In this document: piece after piece, positions 7,067 through 11,280 of the stretch | Numbering within the stretch: position 1 is the first letter of the stretch | Layout of the letters: each line of letters begins with the position of its first letter | Source of the DNA: Clostridia bacterium | GTDB lineage: Bacteria; Bacillota; Clostridia; Christensenellales; UBA1242 | Direction of reading: 5' to 3' | Assembly (NCBI GenBank): GCA_017650795.1 | Contig: JAGCEE010000312.1 | Location: 1-11,280, forward strand | Length of the DNA: 11,280 nucleotides | The notes under the pieces: generated by a model | Seen by the model: the letters and a program-made list of their open reading frames with translations, nothing else | Told to the model about the DNA's origin: nothing | Databases searched by the model: none | Made by a program: the position numbers and the translations under genes

Positions 7067-7513
7067 ATGAGTATTTTAGCAAAAATATATGTTGATAATG
7101 ATAAGTTATATTTAGAAAACTGCGGAGTCTATAAGGATAGAGAACTTTATCCCTTTGGACCAACACCAACTGGTGGTTTTAGGATCGGTCCTGTAGTGAT
7201 TGGGGGGAATAATATAGCTATAAGTCAAGAAGCTATTAAAATGTTTACTGATATTGTTTATAACGCTGAGCATACTGGTGATGATGTAAGTTGTTTAAGT
7301 ATTTTTTCAACAATTAATGGAGATATAGTAGTAAGTTGGCTTGGTGAAAACAAAACCGTTATAGATCCAAAGCATTTGGAAGATGTCTTTATCGGCTGTG
7401 GCGAGGGTTTTCCACAGCTTTCTTTACTTAATGAATTGCGAATTGTTGACAATGAAGTTTTAAAAAATCACAAGTTTAATTCCAATGATGACATAAAAAC
7501 TTTAAACGCTTAA
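7067..7513 (+). CDS. Uncharacterised 148-aa cytoplasmic protein
   Basis: I do not recognise this protein family. It has no signal peptide or membrane segment. A Gly/Pro-rich stretch at about residues 31-47 (GPTPTGGFRIGPVVIGG) and a later GCGEGFPQ near 110-117 suggest a compact beta-rich fold. The middle part (SCLSIFSTINGDIVVSWL) looks like paired beta strands. The start is supported by AGGAGA about seven bases upstream and a strong promoter 33 nt upstream. It is the only intact gene of its module, lying after the R1 boundary. I assign no function. Accessory proteins of this size in arrays are often toxins, antitoxins or phage-defence factors, but nothing here proves that. Confidence 0.7.
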   Translation: MSILAKIYVDNDKLYLENCGVYKDRELYPFGPTPTGGFRIGPVVIGGNNIAISQEAIKMFTDIVYNAEHTGDDVSCLSIFSTINGDIVVSWLGENKTVIDPKHLEDVFIGCGEGFPQLSLLNELRIVDNEVLKNHKFNSNDDIKTLNA

Positions 7514-7552
7514 TTGTTAATTTTATTTTTCAAATTTGGTATTAGTTAAAAC

Positions 7553-7624
7553 TTTAGAAAGCATGGAAACTTTTCAAATCTAACAGCAAATGAAGTTTAT
7601 GCTCACTTGCTTAACAATCAATAA
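7553..7624 (+). pseudogene. Possible C-terminal fragment of an unidentified protein
   Basis: Between an upstream in-frame stop and a TAA at 7622 the plus strand reads FRKHGNFSNLTANEVYAHLL plus three residues. It has no start codon or ribosome site. The composition looks like a protein tail, not random sequence, and it lies directly before a module boundary, as the flavin reductase remnant does on the other strand. The source family is unknown. Confidence 0.35.
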
Positions 7625-7626
7625 AA

Positions 7627-7635
7627 TTCGCAAAA
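7627..7635 (+). other. Degenerate module boundary (B3)
   Basis: TTCGCAAAA aligns with TCCGCCAAAA at the 9026 boundary, with one substitution and one deleted C. The terminator and promoter that follow are homologous to those after 9026, so this appears to be a decayed CCGCCA junction. Confidence 0.45.
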
Positions 7636-7636
7636 G

Positions 7637-7667
7637 GAAGAACTTGAAATATAGTTCTTCTTTTTTT
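7637..7667 (+). terminator. Terminator at the left end of the 198-aa protein module
   Basis: GAAGAACT and AGTTCTTC form a perfect 8-bp stem with an 8-nt loop, followed by T7. The same hairpin, with one stem change, recurs at 9036. Confidence 0.9.
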
Positions 7668-7677
7668 GTGTTAAGTA

Positions 7678-7706
7678 TATACAAATAACTCAAAATATGT
7701 TATAAT
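7678..7706 (+). promoter_or_regulatory. Promoter of the 198-aa protein gene
   Basis: TATACA (7678-7683), a 17-nt spacer, and TATAAT (7701-7706) with an extended -10 TGT. The whole terminator-promoter block is homologous to 9036-9102. Confidence 0.65.
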
Positions 7707-7804
7707 AAACACAATAAAAGATTATGAAGTTATAATAAAAAGGCCTAAACAAAGAATTAGCAAAAGCAAACCTAAAAATAAAATATATAACAGAAGGACA
7801 AGAT

Positions 7805-8401
7805 ATGGAATTTTTTTATTTAGATGATGAAAGTAAAAAAGTATTAAAAAAATTGGTTGATAGAAATGAAAGTTCTTATTTTCTTATAACAAATGAACTG
7901 TGTTCATTAGACATTATTCAAAACCTTGAATATAAAGGTTATATTCAAACAGGACCACAAGGAATACAATCGGATTTTAATGGTAATTTTTTTGCCGTAA
8001 TTATGGTCACTCGTGATGGAAAATGCTACGATGAATTAAAAGAAAATTATGAAAAAATAAATGAACAAAACAATCAAACTTTCAATGGTCCAGTAACACA
8101 AATTGAAGGTGGAATTCACAACTCAACTGTTCAAATTGCAACAAACAATTCAAATATAGAAATCACTAACGAATTGGTTAATGAAATTTTGAAAGAAATA
8201 TCTCAAAAAATTGAAACTTATGGATTGTCTGATAACAATAAACTCGAATTGAAAGATTTAATTGATGATGTAAAAGAAAAACAAGAGAAAAAACCAAATC
8301 TTGTAGTAAGAGCGCTGAAATCAATTTTGGGATTTGCAAAAGATGTTGGATGTAGTGTTTTAGCTTCTTACATTTCAATGAAATGCGGTTTTAACTCTTA
8401 A
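7805..8401 (+). CDS. Uncharacterised 198-aa protein, three-part layout, possible defence-associated
   Basis: Three parts can be seen. Residues 1-80 look like a winged-helix domain (LEYKGYIQTGPQ, then VMVTRDGKCYDELKENYEKI, the usual wing-then-helix pattern). Residues 92-120 are a Gly/Asn-rich beta segment (NGPVTQIEGGIHNSTVQI) of a kind met in bacterial abortive-infection and effector-associated proteins. Residues 122-165 form a charged coiled-coil-like region, and 168-192 a hydrophobic or amphipathic helix that might contact membrane. I cannot name the family. The defence link is an inference from the layout and the cassette setting. The start has GAAGGA about seven bases upstream. The 66 bases before the ATG stay open in the same frame but contain no start codon. 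Repeat R2 begins 38 nt after the stop. Confidence 0.65.
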   Translation: MEFFYLDDESKKVLKKLVDRNESSYFLITNELCSLDIIQNLEYKGYIQTGPQGIQSDFNGNFFAVIMVTRDGKCYDELKENYEKINEQNNQTFNGPVTQIEGGIHNSTVQIATNNSNIEITNELVNEILKEISQKIETYGLSDNNKLELKDLIDDVKEKQEKKPNLVVRALKSILGFAKDVGCSVLASYISMKCGFNS

Positions 8402-8439
8402 TTAAATTGTCCAATGAGCATTTAGCAATATATCAAAGT

Positions 8440-8504
8440 AATTCTCACCCACCCTGCACCAACATATATTCTAGGGTTAGGATTGGATAACACCATCTCC
8501 GCCA
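8440..8504 (+). repeat. 65-nt cassette-end repeat R2
   Basis: This is the second copy of the 65-nt repeat, about 60 of 65 positions identical to R1. Four of the five differences fall in the stretch just before CTCCGCCA. It ends in CCGCCA (8499-8504) and is followed by a terminator. Confidence 0.85.
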
Positions 8505-8545
8505 CATAAGCCCGATAAAAACACTCTTATTGGGCTTTTATGTTT
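8505..8545 (+). terminator. Terminator at the left end of the GNAT module
   Basis: AAGCCCGATAA and TTATTGGGCTT pair over 11 positions (one G-T), extended by CATA/TATG. The T tract is short and interrupted, so termination may be leaky, which could matter because the next gene has no clear promoter. Confidence 0.7.
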
Positions 8546-8560
8546 TAAAAGGATATAATT

Positions 8561-9001
8561 ATGAAAATAAAATTTGCTCAAAATCAAGATTTAAACAATG
8601 TAGCTGAACTTAGCAAAATGTTTGCTAGCGAAAATTGTTGCAATGGAATTGTGGCTGATCCTAAGGATTATTATTTGGACAAAGTGATTGCCATTGCCAT
8701 AGATGATGACCAAATTGTTGGATATGCTTATGGGAATTTTGAAATGGCTAAAAAAAATAAAAGCTATGTTAATAAAGATGACAAAATATTTTATTTAGAA
8801 GAAATGTATGTTGTTCCTTCAAAAAGAAATTTACATTTAGGTGAAAAGCTGTTTAATTTTTTAGAATCTTATGCTAAAGAGCAAGGGGCAGTAGTTATGG
8901 AATTAAATGCTGTTTCTAAAAATTACTTAAAATTGTTAAATTTTTACATAAACAAATTGAATATGTCATTTTTAAGTGCATATTTATATAAAAAAATTTA
9001 G
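8561..9001 (+). CDS. GNAT-family N-acetyltransferase
   Basis: This 146-aa protein has the GNAT layout: beta1 at residues 2-6, a helix region ending near 22, VIAIAIDDDQIVGYAYG (beta2-beta3), then motif A, FYLEEMYVVPSKRNLHLGEKL, at 77-97. The acetyl-CoA pyrophosphate loop, usually Q/R-x-x-G-x-G/A, is R89-N-L-H-L-G94 here, so the first Gly is His. Motif B follows (ELNAVSKNYLKLLNFYINKL). The substrate cannot be told, since GNATs acetylate antibiotics, polyamines, protein N termini and, in some toxins, aminoacyl-tRNA. AAAAGGA lies about eight bases before the start. A TATAAT overlaps the leader only one base before the ATG and cannot serve this start, so transcription probably reads through from upstream. 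The stop is only 24 nt before the next CCGCCA. Confidence 0.85.
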   Translation: MKIKFAQNQDLNNVAELSKMFASENCCNGIVADPKDYYLDKVIAIAIDDDQIVGYAYGNFEMAKKNKSYVNKDDKIFYLEEMYVVPSKRNLHLGEKLFNFLESYAKEQGAVVMELNAVSKNYLKLLNFYINKLNMSFLSAYLYKKI

Positions 9002-9021
9002 TGTTTTTATAAAGATTCGGG

Positions 9022-9031
9022 CTCTCCGCCA
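9022..9031 (+). other. tRNA 3'-end-like module boundary (B5)
   Basis: CTCTCCGCCA shares its last nine bases with the tRNA-Ser 3' end. It lies between the GNAT stop and a terminator. There is no copy of the 65-nt repeat here, so the minimal shared element is the CTCCGCCA core. Confidence 0.65.
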
Positions 9032-9035
9032 AAAC

Positions 9036-9063
9036 AAAGAACTTGAAATATAGTTCTTTTTTT
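9036..9063 (+). terminator. Terminator at the left end of the 105-aa protein module
   Basis: AAAGAACT and AGTTCTTT pair over 8 bp with an 8-nt loop, continuing into T7. It is nearly identical to the hairpin at 7637. Confidence 0.85.
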
Positions 9064-9073
9064 GTGTTAAATA

Positions 9074-9102
9074 TTTACAAAAAAGTAAAATTTTGTTATA
9101 GT
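9074..9102 (+). promoter_or_regulatory. Promoter of the 105-aa protein gene
   Basis: TTTACA (9074-9079), a 17-nt spacer, and TATAGT (9097-9102) with extended -10 TGT. Spacing and surrounding bases match the promoter at 7678. Confidence 0.7.
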
Positions 9103-9122
9103 ACTTAGTAATAGGTGAAAAT

Positions 9123-9440
9123 ATGTTTTATAGATATATAATTATCAAAGAAGGTCAAAAATCTGGACTCTTTCATCCAAAACAAAAATGGAATGTTAAA
9201 AAGGAAAATGGCTTATACGATGTCGTTAGAAAAAATTTTTCAGATTTACCATACACAAAAGAACATAAAATTAAAACCATAAGTTGGTTTAAACAAGCCG
9301 GAATAGAAAAGTTTCAAACAGGAATTAATGAGTTAAAACAATTTTATAATCAATATAACATCAAAGTTGTTTGTATTTGTAAAGAAAACATTGACAACAT
9401 TATTGCTGAAGATGAATTCCAAGTTTGGTGCAAATACTAA
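9123..9440 (+). CDS. Uncharacterised 105-aa protein
   Basis: I do not recognise this small, basic protein. It begins with a beta-like MFYRYIIIKEG, has a central segment rich in Lys and aromatic residues (KTISWFKQAGIEKF), then a helix (GINELKQFYNQY) and a beta strand IKVVCICKENI. No membrane segment or signal peptide is present. The start has AGGTGA about seven bases before it and a promoter ending 20 nt upstream. It is the only gene of its module, with R3 beginning 29 nt after the stop. Size and setting fit an accessory cassette gene, but no function can be given. Confidence 0.65.
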   Translation: MFYRYIIIKEGQKSGLFHPKQKWNVKKENGLYDVVRKNFSDLPYTKEHKIKTISWFKQAGIEKFQTGINELKQFYNQYNIKVVCICKENIDNIIAEDEFQVWCKY

Positions 9441-9469
9441 AAACGTTATACAGTATAATATTAAATTAC

Positions 9470-9534
9470 AATTTTAACCCACCCAGCCCCAACAAATATT
9501 TTAGGGTTAGGATTGGATAGCATTGTTGCCGCCA
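9470..9534 (+). repeat. 65-nt cassette-end repeat R3
   Basis: This third and most diverged copy is about 56 of 65 positions identical to R1 with no insertions or deletions. It ends in CCGCCA (9529-9534), where the usual CTCCGCCA is changed to TTGCCGCCA. Confidence 0.8.
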
Positions 9535-9538
9535 AGTG

Positions 9539-9570
9539 GAACCGCATTCTAATATGCGGTTCTTTTATTT
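9539..9570 (+). terminator. Terminator at the left end of the ASCH module
   Basis: GAACCGCAT and ATGCGGTTC form a perfect 9-bp stem with a 6-nt loop, followed by TTTTATTT, five bases after the R3 CCGCCA. Confidence 0.85.
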
Positions 9571-9616
9571 CTGTTATAAAGGAGTTGCAGATATTGTGTT
9601 TACAACTTTAAATAAG

Positions 9617-9646
9617 TTGAACAAGAATAAAAGGATATGTTAATAT
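9617..9646 (+). promoter_or_regulatory. Likely promoter of the ASCH gene
   Basis: TTGAAC (9617-9622) and TAATAT (9641-9646) are 18 nt apart, with TGT before the -10. TATACT at 9644 overlaps and is an alternative with poor spacing. Confidence 0.5.
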
Positions 9647-9712
9647 ACTATATTAAATGAATGAGAATACTTATTAATTTATTTAAAAAACAATATTGAA
9701 AAGGAGTGTATT

Positions 9713-10135
9713 ATGACTGCAGATGAAATGTGGAAACAATCAAAATTAACTGGAAATTATGACTCTTGGGCATTTGGTGATAATGCAGATATGTTAGCCG
9801 AATTGGTTAAAAAAGGAATAAAAACTGCTACATGCTCTGCACTAATTCTTTACAGTCTAGAAAATTGTGAAATACCGCAAAAAAATAAATATAGTGTTAT
9901 ACTTGATTCGAATAACAATGCAATTTGTATAATAATCACAACAAAAGTTTATATTAAAAGTTTTAACAAAATTTCTCAAAGACATGCATATAAAGAAGGT
10001 GAAGGAAATCGTTCTTTAGAATACTGGAAAAATGTTCATAAAGAATTTTTTATAAATGAACTTAAAAATTATGATTTAAGTTTTAATGAAAAACTTGAAT
10101 TGGTATGTGAGGAGTTTAAAGTCGTTTATAAATAG
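9713..10135 (+). CDS. ASCH-domain protein
   Basis: This 140-aa protein fits the bacterial ASCH family, a PUA-related fold predicted to bind RNA or nucleotides. The markers are DSWAFGDNADMLAELVKKG (residues 17-35), the G-x-K-x-x-T core GIKTATCS (35-42), SVILDSNNNAICIIITTKV, FNKISQRHAYKEGEG, and RSLEYWKNVHKEFF near 100-113. The length is typical and both ends look complete. Members of the family have been linked to RNA modification or amidohydrolase-like chemistry, but I cannot decide a substrate here. AAGGAG lies seven bases before the start. The gene has its own downstream hairpin terminator and then another CCGCCA boundary. Confidence 0.85.
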   Translation: MTADEMWKQSKLTGNYDSWAFGDNADMLAELVKKGIKTATCSALILYSLENCEIPQKNKYSVILDSNNNAICIIITTKVYIKSFNKISQRHAYKEGEGNRSLEYWKNVHKEFFINELKNYDLSFNEKLELVCEEFKVVYK

Positions 10136-10138
10136 TAT

Positions 10139-10163
10139 AAGTTTAAATACTTAAACTTTTACT
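10139..10163 (+). terminator. Terminator of the ASCH gene
   Basis: AAGTTTAA and TTAAACTT form a perfect 8-bp stem with an ATAC tetraloop, followed by TTACTTT. It is the only plus-strand hairpin in the array that precedes its boundary instead of following it. Confidence 0.7.
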
Positions 10164-10165
10164 TT

Positions 10166-10191
10166 AGATTGGAATCCATACCTCCCCGCCA
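10166..10191 (+). other. tRNA 3'-end-like module boundary (B7)
   Basis: The 26 bases ending here match the last 26 of tRNA-Ser at about 17 positions, including a T-arm-like TT..AATCC and the terminal CCGCCA. It also shares GATTGGA with the 65-nt repeats. It looks like a diverged tRNA 3' end. Confidence 0.5.
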
Positions 10192-10198
10192 TTAGAGA

Positions 10199-10244
10199 AT
10201 TGTACGCACCCTAACTATAAATTGGGATGCGTATTTTTCTTTTT
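10199..10244 (+). terminator. Terminator at the left end of a gene-less module
   Basis: TACGCA-CCC and GGG-A-TGCGTA form a stem with one bulged A, followed by T5-C-T5. The leading AGAGAATTGTACG resembles the hairpin after tRNA-Ser (AGAGAAAATTGTACG). Confidence 0.8.
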
Positions 10245-10301
10245 ACATGATTGTTTTGGAATTGTTGTACCATTAAGTTGGTGCGTATAAATATGCTAGC
10301 C

Positions 10302-10309
10302 TTCCGCCA
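10302..10309 (+). other. Module boundary (B8)
   Basis: TTCCGCCA is another copy of the core, directly followed by a GCAA-tetraloop terminator. Only 118 bp separate it from the previous boundary, and that interval holds no gene. Confidence 0.55.
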
Positions 10310-10312
10310 AAG

Positions 10313-10335
10313 AACACCGCAAGGTGTTTTTTTTT
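10313..10335 (+). terminator. Terminator with GCAA tetraloop
   Basis: AACACC and GGTGTT pair around a GCAA tetraloop and run into nine T residues. It begins three bases after CCGCCA. Confidence 0.9.
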
Positions 10336-10449
10336 GCTAAAGAAAATTGCGGAAGCAAAACACAAAGCGTGGGGTTTGAGCGGGCGCATTAAAAATGGCC
10401 GGGTGTGTAAAGACGACCAAAAATTAGTTCCAAATATTCAAAATATGTG

Positions 10450-10478
10450 TTGAAATTGATTGAATAATATGCTACACT
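10450..10478 (+). promoter_or_regulatory. Promoter of the window-edge gene
   Basis: TTGAAA (10450-10455), a 17-nt spacer and TACACT (10473-10478). AAGGAG follows at 10492. Confidence 0.6.
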
Positions 10479-10508
10479 AGTGGGGTTTTTTAAGGAGACA
10501 TTATAGGA

Positions 10509-11280
10509 ATGTTAGATTTATTTAGAAGAGATAAAAATGTCGCAACAAATTGTCAACAAAATGAAATTGCCACGATACTTGAAGAAGAAATTAAAGATTT
10601 TTTCCCAAAGACCGGCGTTTGGTATGACTGTTGTTTTAAGCGTCCAGAAGGTGTTGCAAGCATAAACATGCCTTGCCATTTAAGAGATAATTTATGGATG
10701 AGTAAACTTTTGCGTAATTACTTAATAAACAAAAAAGGGCTTAATATACCTCAACAAACAATTAAAGACTTTATAGATTCATCTGAAAGTTTCGCCGAAT
10801 TAAGACATAACTATGAATTAGAAATCGTCAATTGGCAAATAAATTGGATTATGAATGGTGGCGAACATTGGTTAATGCCCAATGGACATGATGAAATTTC
10901 ATTTAAGTTTAGCCAAGATGTTGATAAAATTGTCCGCGGTGGCGTTGTTAAAACATTAAAAGCTATTGGAATGAATGAACAAGTTATAGAAGAGGGTTTA
11001 GAAACAAATAACAGTTGGAGAGCTGTTTGTATGTCTAGAGGTTTTAGGAATAAATTTGAACCTGCTACGTATTTAGTTAAAAATGCAGAACCCGCAGATG
11101 ATAGCCACAGAAAAAATTGGATAGCCGCTAGAGAATATATGTATTACCAAGAACATAAAAACTCTGTGGACAAATACGGAACACCAACCCCAGCCATGAA
11201 AATGACACAAGAAGAATATACAAAATTGTCCGTCGTCTTAAAAGCTCAAAATGCAAAAAGAAAAGCACTTTTAGAAAACT
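10509..11280 (+). CDS. Uncharacterised protein, partial (runs off the window)
   Basis: An open frame of at least 257 codons starts MLDLFRRDKNVATN and is still open at the last base. I do not recognise it. It is Trp-rich in the middle (EIVNWQINWIMNGGEHWLMP, residues about 118-137) and has a DEISFKFSQDVDKIVRGG segment. The visible end is helical and lysine-rich (NAKRKALLEN). There is no signal peptide or clear membrane span. AAGGAG lies 11 bases before the ATG, a slightly long spacing, with a second AGGA directly before it. A promoter lies about 30 nt upstream. It follows the last boundary seen, so it is probably the next cassette gene, and a longer one than most. Confidence 0.75.
   Translation, partial: MLDLFRRDKNVATNCQQNEIATILEEEIKDFFPKTGVWYDCCFKRPEGVASINMPCHLRDNLWMSKLLRNYLINKKGLNIPQQTIKDFIDSSESFAELRHNYELEIVNWQINWIMNGGEHWLMPNGHDEISFKFSQDVDKIVRGGVVKTLKAIGMNEQVIEEGLETNNSWRAVCMSRGFRNKFEPATYLVKNAEPADDSHRKNWIAAREYMYYQEHKNSVDKYGTPTPAMKMTQEEYTKLSVVLKAQNAKRKALLEN

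Noticed and set aside
6909..7169. Minus-strand 86-codon frame
   Set aside because: It spans repeat R1, a perfect terminator, a strong plus-strand promoter and the start of the 148-aa gene, with no ribosome site, so it is a shadow frame.
8554..8559. TATAAT as promoter of the GNAT gene (with TTGGGC at 8530)
   Set aside because: It ends one base before the ATG, so transcription would start inside the gene, after the first beta strand has begun. No suitable internal start is present.
6872..9534. Canonical integron attC sites or a CRISPR array
   Set aside because: GTTAGGA lacks the final pyrimidine of GTTRRRY, the facing CACCAAC does not match RYYYAAC, and only 12 nt separate them. The copies are about 1 kb apart with genes between, so this is not CRISPR either.
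9580..9642. AAAGGAG at about 9580 followed by a 15-codon frame from a GTG
   Set aside because: The frame is too short with no recognisable content and overlaps the ASCH promoter. At most it is a relic of an older gene start.

Overview
The window looks like chromosome of an AT-rich, low-GC Gram-positive bacterium, most likely an uncultured Bacillota/Clostridia lineage. The evidence is an Obg GTPase with a C-terminal OCT domain, strong GGAGG-type ribosome sites, sigma-A-like promoters, a tRNA gene with its CCA encoded in the DNA, and U-tract hairpin terminators. TGG is used for Trp and TAA/TAG for the visible stops, so nothing suggests a changed genetic code.

Region 1 (1-4400, all minus strand) is housekeeping. 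It holds obgE, nth (endonuclease III) and a large membrane protein of the LTA-synthase/alkaline-phosphatase superfamily. The membrane gene has its own hairpin terminator. After it comes a near-perfect promoter that appears to start the nth-obgE transcript at, or within a base of, the nth ATG. The membrane protein seems to have lost the metal ligands of its extracellular domain.

Region 2 (4480-4870) is a promoter, an orphan copy of the first ~24 nt of a tRNA-Ser gene, an intact tRNA-Ser(GCU) ending in encoded CCA, and a terminator.

Region 3 (4820 to the end) is the unusual part. Downstream of the tRNA lie short modules, nearly all with one plus-strand gene: a ferritin-like diiron protein, a NIF3/YqfO-like single-domain protein, an unknown protein, a 198-aa protein with a possible defence-like layout, a GNAT acetyltransferase, a 105-aa unknown, an ASCH-domain protein, and an open-ended unknown protein at the window edge. 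Almost every module ends in a copy or near copy of the tRNA 3' end (core CCGCCA, usually CTCCGCCA). A new hairpin terminator follows at once, and then usually a promoter. I count nine such boundaries, including the tRNA itself and one degenerate copy. Three carry the same 65-nt repeat, ending exactly at CCGCCA. One boundary cuts a flavin reductase gene precisely at this motif.

My interpretation is that this is an integron-like array of small gene cassettes anchored at the 3' end of a tRNA-Ser gene. Each cassette would bring the terminator (and often the promoter) at its left end, so that it restores tRNA termination and also terminates the preceding cassette. No recombinase is visible in the window, and the repeats do not match the canonical integron attC layout. 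The system is therefore inferred from architecture only.
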